A stretch of DNA of 64,000 nucleotides from Caballeronia glathei (GTDB taxonomy: Bacteria > Pseudomonadota > Gammaproteobacteria > Burkholderiales > Burkholderiaceae). Numbering within the stretch: the first letter of the stretch is position 1; every line of letters starts with the position of its first letter. Location of the stretch: assembly GCF_000698595.1 (NCBI RefSeq), contig NZ_JFHC01000007.1:1-64000 (forward strand), in the 5' to 3' direction. Under the pieces are notes generated by a model. That model did not search any database, was not told the DNA's origin, and was given only the letters and a program-made list of their open reading frames with translations. The position numbers were made by a program, and so were the translations under genes. This document shows, piece after piece, positions 46,044 to 55,154 of this stretch.

Positions 46044-47573
46044 ATGATGAATCCAGGACCGCTTCTCGAAGTTGTCGATATCCACAAGCGCTTCACTGGC
46101 GTGTACGCGCTGCGCGGCGTGAGCCTCGCGTTCGAGCGCGGACAGATCTATCACCTGCTGGGCGAAAACGGCTGCGGCAAGAGCACGCTCATCAAGATCA
46201 TCTCGGGCGCGCAGCCGCCCGATGAAGGCGAACTCGTGATCGAGGGCGCGCGGCATGCGCGGCTCTCGCCGCTCGAAGCGCTTGCCGCGGGCATCGAGAC
46301 CGTCTATCAGGACCTGTCCCTGCTGCCGAACATGAGCGTGGCCGAGAACGTCGCGCTGACGGCCGAACTCGCCGCGCACGCGGGCCGGCTCGCGCGCACC
46401 TTCGACCGCCGCGCGATGGCTCGAACCGCGGCGCGCGCGCTCGAAGCAGTGGGCCTGCCAGGCGACGCCGACTTCCAGTCGACGCTCGTCGAGCAGTTGC
46501 CGCTCGCGACGCGGCAGCTCGTTGCGATTGCGCGCGCGATCGCGAGCGAGGCGAAGTTCGTGATCATGGACGAACCGACGACCTCGCTCACGCAGAAGGA
46601 AGTGGACAACCTGATCGCGGTGCTCGCGAAGCTGCGCGCCGAGGGCGTCGCGGTGCTGTTCGTCAGCCACAAGCTCGACGAGTGCTATGCGATCGGCGGC
46701 GAGGTGATCGTGCTGCGCGACGGGCAGAAGATGACGCAGGGGCCGATCGAGAACTATACGAAGGCGCAGATCAGCGAGCTGATGACGGGCAAGCATCTTT
46801 CCACCGAGCGCTATCGCGAGGCGGGCGACGCGCACGCGCCGGAGGTCGTGCTCGACGTGAAGTCGCTCGGCCGCAAGGGGCAGTTCGCCGACGTGTCGTT
46901 TTCGCTTCATCGCGGCGAAATTCTTGGCGTGACGGGCCTGCTCGACTCGGGGCGCAACGAGCTCGCGCGGGCGCTCGCGGGCGTGGCGCCGGCCGATCAC
47001 GGCACCGTGACGCTCGACGGCGCGCGTGTGCGCCTGCATTCTCCCGCCGATGCGAAGCTGCAACGCATCGGCTATGTGCCGGAAGACCGCCTGAACGAGG
47101 GGCTTTTCCTCGACAAGCCGATTCGCGACAACGTCATCACCGCGATGATTTCGAGCTTGCGGGACCGCTTCGGCCAGATCGACCGCAAGCGCGCGCACGA
47201 ACTCGCGGAACGCACCGTGAAGGACCTGCAGATCGCGACACCCGACGTCGACAAGCCGGTGCAGTCGCTCTCGGGCGGCAACCAGCAGCGCGTGCTGATC
47301 GGCCGCTGGCTCGCGATCGATCCGCGCGTGCTGATCCTGCACGGTCCGACGGTCGGCGTTGACGTCGGTTCGAAGGACATCATCTACCGCATCATGCAGC
47401 GGCTTTCGCAGCAGGGCATCGGCATCATCCTGATCAGCGACGACCTGCCCGAACTGCTGCAGAACTGCGACCGAATCCTGATGATGAAGAAAGGCCGCGT
47501 CTCGGACGAATATCGCGCCGATCAGATGGCCGAAGCCGATCTTTATCACGCTCTACTTTCAGAGGCAGCATGA
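46044..47573 (+). CDS. Sugar ABC transporter ATP-binding protein, duplicated
   Basis: A 509-residue ATPase with two nucleotide-binding domains, as in RbsA/LsrA. The first has Walker A GENGCGKST near residue 39, a divergent signature (LPLATRQLVAIARAIA) and VIMDEPTTSLT; the second lacks a normal Walker A (TGLLDSGRNELA) but has LSGGNQQRVLIGRWLA near residue 415, the usual asymmetry of this class. ATG 46044 or 46047 follows GAAGGA; an upstream TTG is less likely. Stop overlaps the next permease as ATGA. Confidence 0.88.
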   Translation: MMNPGPLLEVVDIHKRFTGVYALRGVSLAFERGQIYHLLGENGCGKSTLIKIISGAQPPDEGELVIEGARHARLSPLEALAAGIETVYQDLSLLPNMSVAENVALTAELAAHAGRLARTFDRRAMARTAARALEAVGLPGDADFQSTLVEQLPLATRQLVAIARAIASEAKFVIMDEPTTSLTQKEVDNLIAVLAKLRAEGVAVLFVSHKLDECYAIGGEVIVLRDGQKMTQGPIENYTKAQISELMTGKHLSTERYREAGDAHAPEVVLDVKSLGRKGQFADVSFSLHRGEILGVTGLLDSGRNELARALAGVAPADHGTVTLDGARVRLHSPADAKLQRIGYVPEDRLNEGLFLDKPIRDNVITAMISSLRDRFGQIDRKRAHELAERTVKDLQIATPDVDKPVQSLSGGNQQRVLIGRWLAIDPRVLILHGPTVGVDVGSKDIIYRIMQRLSQQGIGIILISDDLPELLQNCDRILMMKKGRVSDEYRADQMAEADLYHALLSEAA

Positions 47574-48625
47574 GCGAGTCCATTCATCGCGTCTCACGCG
47601 AGGCGATGCCGCAACCCGTGAAGACGCCCACGCCGCGCGTGCGGCAAGCGAGCTGGTATGCGCGGCTGATGCGCAATCCGGAGTGGTTCACGCTGGCGCT
47701 CATCGTGGTCACGTGTCTGGTGGTCGGGTCGCTGAACCCGCGTTTCTTCCAGTTCGCCACGCTCTTCGACCTGCTGCATTCGGGCACGACGGTGTCGCTT
47801 TTCGCGCTCGGCACGCTCGTCGTGCTGGCCTCGGGCGGCATCGACGTGTCGTTCACCGCGATCGCCGCGCTCACGATGTATTCGATCACCAAGGCCGTGT
47901 TCGCCTGGTGGCCGGATGCGCCGTTCGCGCTGATCCTGATCGCGGGGGCGGTGGGTGGCGTACTGCTCGGCATGATCAACGGTGTGCTCGTGCACCGGCT
48001 GAAGGCGCCCTCGCTGATCGTGACCATCGGCACGCAGTATCTGTATCGCGGCTTGCTGCTGACGTTCGTCGGCACGCAGTTCTTCATGAACATTCCGCAC
48101 AGCATGGACACCTTCGGGCGTCTGCCGCTCTTTTTCTACCACACGGCGGACGGGTTGCGCGCGGTGCTGCCGGTGTCGGTGCTCGCGCTCGTGATCGCGG
48201 CGGTGGTGACGTGGTGGCTGCTCAACCGCACGATGATGGGGCGCGGCGTCTACGCGATGGGCGGCAGCCTGCCGATCGCCGAGCGGCTCGGCTACAACCT
48301 GCGCGCGATTCATCTGTTCGTGTTCGGCTACACGGGGATGCTTGCGGGCGTGGCGGGGATTCTGCATGTGTCGACGAACCGGCTCGCGAATCCGTTCGAT
48401 CTCGTCGGGACGGAACTCGACGTGATCGCCGCGGTGATTCTCGGCGGTGCGCGCATTACGGGCGGTACGGGGACCGTGGTCGGGACGCTGCTGGGTGTGG
48501 TGCTCGTGACGCTCATCAACAGCGTGCTGATTCTGGTCGGCGTGCCGAGTACGTGGCAGAAGGTGATTATCGGGGCGTTTATTCTGATCGCCGGGACGTT
48601 GTTTGCGTTGGGGAGGAGGGGGTAG
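47570..48625 (+). CDS. Sugar ABC transporter permease, second subunit
   Basis: A 351-residue RbsC-type permease with a soluble N-terminal tail of about 35 residues, then eight to ten helices. ASGGIDVSFTAIAALTMY, AMGGSLPIAERLGYNLRAIHLFVFGYTGMLAGVAGIL and AAVILGGARITGGTGTVVGTLLGVVLV are characteristic. Last gene of the plus-strand operon that starts at deoC. Confidence 0.87.
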   Translation: MSESIHRVSREAMPQPVKTPTPRVRQASWYARLMRNPEWFTLALIVVTCLVVGSLNPRFFQFATLFDLLHSGTTVSLFALGTLVVLASGGIDVSFTAIAALTMYSITKAVFAWWPDAPFALILIAGAVGGVLLGMINGVLVHRLKAPSLIVTIGTQYLYRGLLLTFVGTQFFMNIPHSMDTFGRLPLFFYHTADGLRAVLPVSVLALVIAAVVTWWLLNRTMMGRGVYAMGGSLPIAERLGYNLRAIHLFVFGYTGMLAGVAGILHVSTNRLANPFDLVGTELDVIAAVILGGARITGGTGTVVGTLLGVVLVTLINSVLILVGVPSTWQKVIIGAFILIAGTLFALGRRG

Positions 48626-48637
48626 GTTTTCTCTTCG

Positions 48638-48668
48638 AGCGTCCGGGCCGGTTCCGGCTCCGGGCGCT
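48638..48668. terminator. Imperfect GC-rich hairpin between the permease gene and deoR
   Basis: AGCG, CCGG and CCGG blocks pair with CCGG, CCGG and CGCT around a tight turn in the 77-nt gap between convergent genes. There is no T-run, so this is only a possible bidirectional terminator. Confidence 0.35.
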
Positions 48669-48702
48669 GTCAACCTGAATCTTCAGGCGTGCCGCCCGCC
48701 CG

Positions 48703-49428
48703 TCACTCCCCCCGCCTTCCCACCTGCCCCTTCTCGGTAATGACGGAGTCGAAGTCGTCGACTTGCGAGAACCGCATCGCCTTCACCTTGCCGAACTTGC
48801 TCGAATCGACGACGAGATAGCGCTCCACCGCGCTCGCCATCGCCGCCTGCTTGATCGCCACTTCGTGGAAGTTCCAGCAGGTCACGCCGCGCGCCTCGTC
48901 CACGCCGCCCGCCGACACGAACGCCTTGTTGATCCCCATGCGCCGCAGCGTCTCGACGCTCTCGTCGCTCGCGAACGAATCCGACGACGGCACATACATC
49001 CCGCCGAGCAGGATCATCCGCACGTTCGGCTTGCGCCGCAGGATCTCCGCCACATTGAGCGAGTAGCAGACCACCGTGAGGTGCATGTCGGCCGGAATCT
49101 GGCGCGCGAGCGTCGTGAGCGTCGTGCCGCAGTCGATGAAGACCGTCTCGCTGTCGACGAGCAACCGCGCCGCCGCGCCGGACGCCTCCGCCTTCGCCTG
49201 CGCGAAGTGGTCCTTTTCCTCGTCGATGGTGTAGGTGGAGGCGTTGGGCACGTCGGCCGCGCTCACGATATAGCCGCCAAGGTAGGTGAACTGCCCCGGG
49301 CTCGCGGCGATGTCGCGGCGCACGGTCATTTCCGACACGCCGAGCAGCGCCGCCGCATCGCGCAGACGCATCACGCTCTGGTTTTCGAGCGCACCGGCAA
49401 GAAGGCGCAGACGGTCGTTTTTGGCCAT
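48703..49428 (-). CDS. deoR: DeoR-type transcriptional repressor
   Basis: A 241-residue DeoR. The helix-turn-helix RLRDAAALLGVSEMTVRRDI (residues about 22-41) is followed by YLGGYIV, FIDCGTTLTTL, VVCYSLNVAEIL, GVTCWNFHEVAIKQAAM and LVVDSSKFGKVKAMRF. These segments align well, from memory, with E. coli DeoR, which binds deoxyribose 5-phosphate. It faces the deoxyribose operon end to end. Half-sites of the DeoR operator occur just upstream, so autoregulation is possible. Confidence 0.9.
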   Translation of the reverse strand: MAKNDRLRLLAGALENQSVMRLRDAAALLGVSEMTVRRDIAASPGQFTYLGGYIVSAADVPNASTYTIDEEKDHFAQAKAEASGAAARLLVDSETVFIDCGTTLTTLARQIPADMHLTVVCYSLNVAEILRRKPNVRMILLGGMYVPSSDSFASDESVETLRRMGINKAFVSAGGVDEARGVTCWNFHEVAIKQAAMASAVERYLVVDSSKFGKVKAMRFSQVDDFDSVITEKGQVGRRGE

Positions 49429-49470
49429 GGAGGGGGGCCTGCGAGTCGGGCTGGAGTGCGCCGCACGCAG

Positions 49471-49507
49471 TGTTAGATTCTGGTCGGATGATGAGAGAAT
49501 TATAACA
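49471..49507. promoter_or_regulatory. Separated DeoR half-sites upstream of deoR
   Basis: TGTTAGATTCT at 49471-49481 and AGAATTATAACA at 49496-49507 each resemble one arm of TGTTAGAATTCTAACA, but they are set apart. The region is the deoR promoter area. One repressor dimer could not bridge the two in the usual way, so this is a weak autoregulation candidate. Confidence 0.35.
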
Positions 49508-49667
49508 ATGCAAGCCGGAAAGTCGCCGTAAACGGCGCCGCTACGGGGTAAATCCCGAGGTCTGCGATGCTGGACCCGGCATGTGGCTTTTTTGAGACAG
49601 GTTGCAATGCAGCATAAAAAGCGTATTATCAGGGTTATCCCTTAGCTACTTACCCGGATATCCCGCC

Positions 49668-49817
49668 ATGAAAACCACCGCTCAAACTTCGCTGACCGTC
49701 TCGTTTGGTTCCTGGCTGCGCAAGGCAAAGGCAACGCTTGCCCGCGAATGGAACCGTGCAATCCAGCTGCATCTGCAAAACTGCGAAATCCTGGTCGAAT
49801 CGTATCGCCGGAAGTAA
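49668..49817 (+). CDS. Small basic protein of 49 residues, function unknown
   Basis: ATG 49668 opens a frame of 49 residues (MKTTAQTSLTVSFGSWLRKA at the start, ending ESYRRK). It is basic and likely helical (LRKAKATLAREWNRAIQLHLQN), without a signal peptide or membrane helix. It lies alone, followed 43 nt later by a strong terminator hairpin, which supports it being a transcribed unit. I do not recognise a family. Confidence 0.55.
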   Translation: MKTTAQTSLTVSFGSWLRKAKATLAREWNRAIQLHLQNCEILVESYRRK

Positions 49818-49860
49818 GCGGCAAGTGCGCCCGGCCGCCGCGCGGCTCGCACACAGGCAA

Positions 49861-49894
49861 AACGCCCCCGGAAACCTGCGTTTCCGGGGGCGTT
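49861..49894. terminator. Bidirectional terminator
   Basis: A perfect 15-bp stem (AACGCCCCCGGAAAC with its complement) and a CTGC loop lie between the small gene and the convergent purine permease gene. On the minus strand the stem is followed by TTTTG, so it should end the permease transcript; it can act on the plus strand as well. Confidence 0.8.
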
Positions 49895-49929
49895 GCTGTC
49901 TGTAGCGAAGCAAAGCGGCCAGCGCGCGT

Positions 49930-51333
49930 CTAGATTGCCCAGCCGCCGAGATAGAACACCGCGAGCACCAGCGCGATCGCGACCGTCCCGACATTCAGCT
50001 TGCGATATTCGCCCGCCACGATGCGCCCGATGACGAGCGTGCAGAAGCCGAGCATGATGCCCGTCACGATGTTCGCGGAGAGCACGATGAACACCGCGCA
50101 CACGAGCCCGGACATCGCGTCGACCGTGTCGTCCATGTGCAGCTTGCTGACGTTGCCGAGCATCAGGAGGCCGACGTACATCAGCGCGGGCGCCGTCGCG
50201 TAGGAGGGCACGAGCCCGGCGAGCGGCGAGAGGAACATGACCGCGAGGAAGAGGGCGCCGACCACCGCTGCCGCCAGCCCCGTCTTCGCACCCGCCGCCA
50301 CGCCCACCGACGACTCGATGTAAGCCGCCGCCGGCGCGCCGCCGAAGCACGCGGAGAAGATCGAGCTCACCGAGTCCGCCGTCAGCGCGCGGCCGCCGTT
50401 CACGATGCGGCCGTTGCGGTCGATCTGGCCCGCCTGGCCGGCGACCGCGCGAATCGTGCCGGTGGCGTCGAAGACGGCCGTCATGACGAGCGCGAGGACG
50501 CTCGGCAGGACCGCCATCGAGAGCGCGCCCTTCACGTCCATCGCGCCGATCAGCGACGCGTGGCCCGGTGTCGCGAGCGACGGCAGCGCGAAAATGCCGT
50601 GAAAGCGCACGGACGGATCGAAGATCAGCCCGATCACGGAGAGCGCGACCACCACCAGCAGGATGCCGCCCGGCACGCGGCGGCGCTCCAGGCCGAAGAT
50701 CGCGGCGAGCCCGAGAATCGACATCAGCACGGGGAACGCGGTGATGTGCCCGAGCGAGACAGGCATGCCGGCGCCCGGGTTCTTCATGATCAGGCCGACT
50801 TCATTCGACGCGATGAGCAGCAGGAAGAGCCCGATGCCGATGCCCGTGCCATGCGCGACGCCGGTGGGCAGGTTGCGAAGGATCCAGGAGCGCACGCCGG
50901 TGACGGAGATCGCGGTGAATACCACGCCCATCAGGAATACGGCGCCGAGCGCGACGGCGGGCGAGAGGCCCTTGCCGAGCACGAGGCCGAATGCGGTGAA
51001 CGCGGTGAGCGAGATCGCGCAGCCGATCGCGATCGGCAGGCGCGCCCACAGACCCATCAGCAGCGATCCGAACGCGGTCGTGAGGCACACGGCGACGAAC
51101 ACGGCGCTCGTGTCGAAGCCCGCCTTGCCGAGCATCCCGGGCACGACGAACACCGAATAGACCATCGCGAGAAACGTCGTCACGCCGGCGACGACTTCGC
51201 GCCGCTGCGTGCTGCCACGCGCGGAAATGCCGAAATAGCGGTCGACGGCACCGCCGCCGCGCGCAATCTCGCTTCCTTCCTCGCGATCGATGTTGGTGAT
51301 GTCGCCAAGCGGCCGGGCGGGGGATTCCATCAT
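49930..51333 (-). CDS. NCS2-family purine permease (AzgA/adenine-guanine type)
   Basis: A 467-residue permease with about twelve helices. The start [35 protein letters not shown] and the segments [22 protein letters not shown] and [38 protein letters not shown] are typical of the AzgA-like branch, which imports hypoxanthine, adenine or guanine with protons. The ATG at 51333 follows AAGGAG; a 56-codon upstream extension in the open frame has no support. Confidence 0.88.
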   Translation of the reverse strand: MMESPARPLGDITNIDREEGSEIARGGGAVDRYFGISARGSTQRREVVAGVTTFLAMVYSVFVVPGMLGKAGFDTSAVFVAVCLTTAFGSLLMGLWARLPIAIGCAISLTAFTAFGLVLGKGLSPAVALGAVFLMGVVFTAISVTGVRSWILRNLPTGVAHGTGIGIGLFLLLIASNEVGLIMKNPGAGMPVSLGHITAFPVLMSILGLAAIFGLERRRVPGGILLVVVALSVIGLIFDPSVRFHGIFALPSLATPGHASLIGAMDVKGALSMAVLPSVLALVMTAVFDATGTIRAVAGQAGQIDRNGRIVNGGRALTADSVSSIFSACFGGAPAAAYIESSVGVAAGAKTGLAAAVVGALFLAVMFLSPLAGLVPSYATAPALMYVGLLMLGNVSKLHMDDTVDAMSGLVCAVFIVLSANIVTGIMLGFCTLVIGRIVAGEYRKLNVGTVAIALVLAVFYLGGWAI

Positions 51334-51588
51334 GAGCTGCTCCTTTATCAGCGCGCTGAAACGGCTGGTTTCCGCACGCATGTTCGCCTCGCGCGGGGCC
51401 GTCGTCAGGGTCGTCTCGTCTGTGTAGTTTTGGGTGGAACCGCAGTCAGCGGCGGGGCTGGACTCGGTCAGGACAAAGACTAGGTGAACAGAACGCAGCA
51501 TCCAATCTCGCAGAAAAGATGCCGGTCATGCCGCCATCCTTATAGTCCGGCGAAAGCTGAGGGCGCGGTCGGCGGAGCCGATGCAAAA

Positions 51589-51612
51589 AGGCCAGGTCGG
51601 GAGACCTGGCCT
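51589..51612 (-). terminator. Rho-independent terminator of ggt
   Basis: AGGCCAGGTC and GACCTGGCCT form a perfect 10-bp stem with a four-base loop. On the minus strand the stem is followed by TTTTT, directly after the ggt stop codon (43 nt). Confidence 0.9.
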
Positions 51613-51654
51613 CGTTCCTGCCGGCTCGATGCGTCGGGGTTTACGCTCTCCCGT

Positions 51655-53391
51655 TCACTGGATCACGCGTGCGACGCCGCGTCCGCGCGGGTCCGACATC
51701 GGCTCGGGCGTCGTGCCGTTGATGCGAATCGCCTGGATGTCGCCGTTCATGCCCTGCATCGAGAACTTGTAGCCCTTCGCCTCCAGTTCCTTCACGACTT
51801 CCGGGTCGAGCGCGTGGTACGGCTCCTGGATGATCGTGTTCTCGGGCAGGAGCTGATGGTGAAAGCGCGTGGCGCCGACGGCCTCGGGCAGCGGCATCGA
51901 GAAGTCGTAGACATTGGTGACGACCTGGAAGATCGACGTGAAGATGCGCGAGCCGCCGGGCGTGCCGATCACCATCGCGACCTTGTCGTCCTTCGTGAGG
52001 ATGGTCGGCGTCATCGACGAGAGCGGGCGCTTTCTCGGCGCGATGGCGTTCGCGTCGCTGCCGACCACGCCGAACTTGTTCGCGACGCCCGGCTTGGACG
52101 CGAAGTCGTCCATCTCGTCATTGAGCACGATGCCCGTGCCCTCGGCTACGACGCCCGAGCCGAAGTAGCCGTTGATCGTGTACGTGTTCGACACGGCGTT
52201 GCCCCATTTGTCGACGACCGAGAAATGCGTCGTCTCGGCCTTCTCGGGCATGGATGTGCCGAGGCCGGGCATCACGCTCTTCGTGTCGGACGGCGCATCC
52301 GGGTTCACTTCCTGCGCGCGCTTGAGGATGTAGTCGTCGTTCAGCAGTTGCGCGACGGGCACCTTGTAGAAGTCCGGGTCGCCGAGGTACTGGGCGCGGT
52401 CCGCGAACACGCGCTTCTCGATTTCCGCGACGAGATGCACGTACTGCGCCGAGTTGAGCGGCACGTTGTCGAACTTGTCCTTCAGGTCGGCCTTCATCTT
52501 GAGCATCTGCACGAGGCCGATGCCGCCCGAGCTCGGCGGCGGCGCCGTGATGATGCGGTAGCCGTTCCAGCTCGCGAGCACCGGCTGGCGCCACACGGCC
52601 TTGTATTCCTTCAGGTCGCGCTCGGTGATGAGGCCGTGGCCGCGCATCGAGGTCGCGATCATCTCGGCCGTCTCGCCTTCGTAGAAGCCTTTCGCACCCT
52701 TGTCCGCGATGCGCTGGAGCGTCGCGGCGAGGTCCGGCTGCTTGAACGTCGCGCCCTGTTTCAGCCCGCTGAAATAGAGGTCGAAATTGGTCTTGCCCGC
52801 GAAATCCTTCGAGGCGTTGTCGCGCCGCTCCTGCAACTGGTCGCTGACTTCGAAGCCATCCTGCGCGTACTTGATCGCGGGGGCGAGCACCTGCTTCCAC
52901 TTCAGCTTGCCGAAGCGCTTCTGCGCTTCCCACATGCCGGCGACGGTGCCGGGCACGCCTACCGCGCGGTGCCCGTAGAGGCTCATGCCCTTGATGACTT
53001 CGCCCTTGTCGTCGAGGTACATGTTCCTCGTTGCGGCGATCGGGGCGCGCTCGCGGTAATCGAGGAAATAGGGGCGGTGGTCCACGTAGAGCGTCATGAA
53101 ACCTCCGCCGCCGAGGTTGCCCGCTTCCGGATACGTCACGGCAAGCGTGAAGGCAATCGCGACGGCCGCGTCGACGGCGTTGCCGCCCTGCCTGAAGATC
53201 TGCTCGGCGGTCACTGCCGCGTACTTGTCGGCGACCGCGACGGCCGATGCGGTCAGTACCGGCTGCTCCGCGTCGGCGGTTCTGGCGTACGCGGGCGTCG
53301 TCTCGACGAATCCGGCCGATACGGTGAGCGCGGCGGCCGCGAAGGCCCCGAGCGCGACCGCGCGCAAGCGGTGTTCCAGATTCAACGGCAT
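51655..53391 (-). CDS. ggt: Gamma-glutamyltranspeptidase / glutathione hydrolase
   Basis: A 578-residue proenzyme of normal length. A signal peptide (about 1-36) is followed by the large subunit, with NLGGGGFMTLYV and RERAPIAAT, and by the small subunit beginning at the nucleophile Thr of ETTHFSVVD (near residue 393), where self-cleavage takes place. NGYFGSG, and PLSSMTPTIL with GTPGGSRIF, complete the active site. It hydrolyses glutathione and other gamma-glutamyl compounds in the periplasm. Its Shine-Dalgarno (AGGAG) lies ten bases before the ATG. Single gene with its own terminator. Confidence 0.94.
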   Translation of the reverse strand: MPLNLEHRLRAVALGAFAAAALTVSAGFVETTPAYARTADAEQPVLTASAVAVADKYAAVTAEQIFRQGGNAVDAAVAIAFTLAVTYPEAGNLGGGGFMTLYVDHRPYFLDYRERAPIAATRNMYLDDKGEVIKGMSLYGHRAVGVPGTVAGMWEAQKRFGKLKWKQVLAPAIKYAQDGFEVSDQLQERRDNASKDFAGKTNFDLYFSGLKQGATFKQPDLAATLQRIADKGAKGFYEGETAEMIATSMRGHGLITERDLKEYKAVWRQPVLASWNGYRIITAPPPSSGGIGLVQMLKMKADLKDKFDNVPLNSAQYVHLVAEIEKRVFADRAQYLGDPDFYKVPVAQLLNDDYILKRAQEVNPDAPSDTKSVMPGLGTSMPEKAETTHFSVVDKWGNAVSNTYTINGYFGSGVVAEGTGIVLNDEMDDFASKPGVANKFGVVGSDANAIAPRKRPLSSMTPTILTKDDKVAMVIGTPGGSRIFTSIFQVVTNVYDFSMPLPEAVGATRFHHQLLPENTIIQEPYHALDPEVVKELEAKGYKFSMQGMNGDIQAIRINGTTPEPMSDPRGRGVARVIQ

Positions 53392-53515
53392 CTCCTGCTT
53401 TCTCCTGGCTACGGTGAAGTATGGGCTTATACCACGAGCCGCTTTTATTGAGAAAGCCGGTGACGCGCCGCGCGCCGTGTCGAAAGCCCGGCGCGCGAGC
53501 CGCGGGAGCCTGCGG

Positions 53516-54277
53516 TTACGGCATCAGCTGGCCGCCGTTCACATCGATGATCTGGCCCGTCACGTAGCGCGACATCGTCTCCGATGCGAGATACAGGAAC
53601 GCGCCGTTGCAGTCCTCGGGCTCGCCGATGTAGCCCATCGGAATCGACTTGCGGAACGCCTCGAGCTGATCGGGCGTCGTGAAGCGGTCCTGGAACGGCG
53701 TCTGGATCACGCCCGGCGCGACCCCGTTCACGCGGATCTTGTCGGCCATGAGTTCCTTCGCCATGCCTTTCGTGATCGTGCTGACGAAGCCCTTCGCCGC
53801 GCCGTACAGCAGCGCGCCGGGGCCGCCGCCGTGGCGTGCCGCGACCGAGGTCACGTTGATGATCGAGCCGCCGCCGTTCGCGCGCAGCGCGGGAAGCGCC
53901 GCCCGCGTGAATGCGACGACCGAGCGCGCGTTGATGTGCAGGACTTCGTCGAACAGTTCGTCGGTGACGCTTTCGAGCGGCTGACGCTTCACGAGGCTGC
54001 CTGCGTTGTTGATGAGCACGTCGATCTTGCCGAATTCGTCGACGACCTTCGCGACCGCCGCGTCGATCGCCTTCGTGTCGCGCACGTCGGCGCCGACGGT
54101 GATCGCGTTCACGCCGAGCGCGCGCACGTCCTGCGCGACGGCCTCGGCGGCTTCCTTCGACTGGTTATAGTGGATCGCGACGTTCGCGCCGTAGCTGCCG
54201 AACGCGCGCGCGGCCGCCGCGCCGATGCCGGTGCTCGCGCCCGTGATCAGAACCGATTTGCCTTTCAGGTCGTGCAT
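53516..54277 (-). CDS. Short-chain dehydrogenase/reductase
   Basis: A 253-residue classical SDR. The cofactor loop is TGASTGIG near residue 13, NNAG near 90, and the catalytic Ser-Tyr-Lys is in NVTSVAARHGGGPGALLYGAAKGF (Tyr near 157, Lys near 161). RYVTGQIIDVNGGQLMP ends the protein. Arrangement suggests 3-oxoacyl-reductase-like or sugar-alcohol dehydrogenase activity; the substrate is not evident. Single gene upstream of ggt on the same strand with a 124-nt gap. Confidence 0.87.
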   Translation of the reverse strand: MHDLKGKSVLITGASTGIGAAAARAFGSYGANVAIHYNQSKEAAEAVAQDVRALGVNAITVGADVRDTKAIDAAVAKVVDEFGKIDVLINNAGSLVKRQPLESVTDELFDEVLHINARSVVAFTRAALPALRANGGGSIINVTSVAARHGGGPGALLYGAAKGFVSTITKGMAKELMADKIRVNGVAPGVIQTPFQDRFTTPDQLEAFRKSIPMGYIGEPEDCNGAFLYLASETMSRYVTGQIIDVNGGQLMP

Positions 54278-54646
54278 GTGTGCTCCGTATCAGGAAAAAA
54301 AGGCCCGCCCGCTTGGGGCGCGTGGTGCGCGAAGCGAGGCGAGCGTTGGGACAAATGTTGCCTGTGCGTATCTTTGAGCGGATGGCCGCGCCGCGGTTCG
54401 GGGCGGGGCGTTTCCATTTCGCGAAGCCCCTTGCCGCGCTCGTCTTCGCGGTTCGACAGTATGCCCGAGCGGCGTGTGCGGCGTGAGGCGCCCATCAGGG
54501 GGCGACGCGTCCCAGGGGCGCCGGGAAGGCAGCGAACGAAGGGGCGCGGAGGCAAAAAGCGCGCGAAGGCAAAAGCGCTATCCTTGTCGGGGTGTAAGGA
54601 ATCCACGATGCGATGCCGCGTCCGGCATCGAACCCAGGAGGCAGTC
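54278..54646. other. Intergenic region between the SDR and VOC genes
   Basis: About 370 nt of divergent intergenic DNA without a supported gene. A well-formed AGGAGG ribosome-binding site precedes the VOC gene. I see no clear promoter boxes, repeats or terminators in it. Confidence 0.45.
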
Positions 54647-55123
54647 ATGAATGCGCAAGCGGTTCCGATTCCCGAAGGCCATCACGGCGTGACACCGTAT
54701 CTCACGGTGGCGGGCGCCGTCTCCGCGATCGATTTCTACACGAAGGTGTTTGGCGCGACCGAAGTGTTCCGCTTCGAATCGCCGGGCGGGCGCATCGGCC
54801 ATGCGGAGCTGTCGATCGGCGGCACCGTCGTGTACCTGTCGGACGAGTTTCCGGACATGGACGTGCGCGGCCCGCTGACGGTAGGCGGCACGCCCGTGAT
54901 GCTGCACCTGTACGTGGAGGACGTCGATGCGGTCGCGCAGCGCGCCGTCGACGAAGGCGCGACGCTGATCCGCCCCGTCGCCGATCAGTTCTACGGCGAC
55001 CGCGGCGGCAAGCTGCGCGATCCGTTCGGACACGTGTGGTGGATCGCGACGCACATCGAGGACGTGCCGCCCGGGGAACTGCGCGCACGCGCCGAGCAGC
55101 AGTTCGGCGGCGAGCAGGGCTGA
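54647..55123 (+). CDS. VOC-family (glyoxalase/bleomycin-resistance-like) protein
   Basis: A 158-residue VOC protein with the paired beta-alpha-beta-beta-beta fold: VTPYLTVAGAVSAIDFYTKVFGATEVFRFESPGGRIGHAELSIGGTVVYLSDE and LHLYVEDVDAVAQRAVDEGATLIRPVADQFYGDRGGKLRDPFGHVWWIATH. The pattern YGDRxGxxxDPFGHxW is common in PhnB/YetG-like proteins of unknown substrate. The ATG follows AGGAGG; the long frame upstream is not coding. Confidence 0.82.
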   Translation: MNAQAVPIPEGHHGVTPYLTVAGAVSAIDFYTKVFGATEVFRFESPGGRIGHAELSIGGTVVYLSDEFPDMDVRGPLTVGGTPVMLHLYVEDVDAVAQRAVDEGATLIRPVADQFYGDRGGKLRDPFGHVWWIATHIEDVPPGELRARAEQQFGGEQG

Positions 55124-55154
55124 AGCAGGTTTTCTTGCTGGCGCGGGTGGAGCG

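Noticed and set aside
44937..47549. 870-residue minus-strand frame over the sugar transporter genes
   Set aside because: Antisense to two clear transporter genes; composition is that of a shadow frame.
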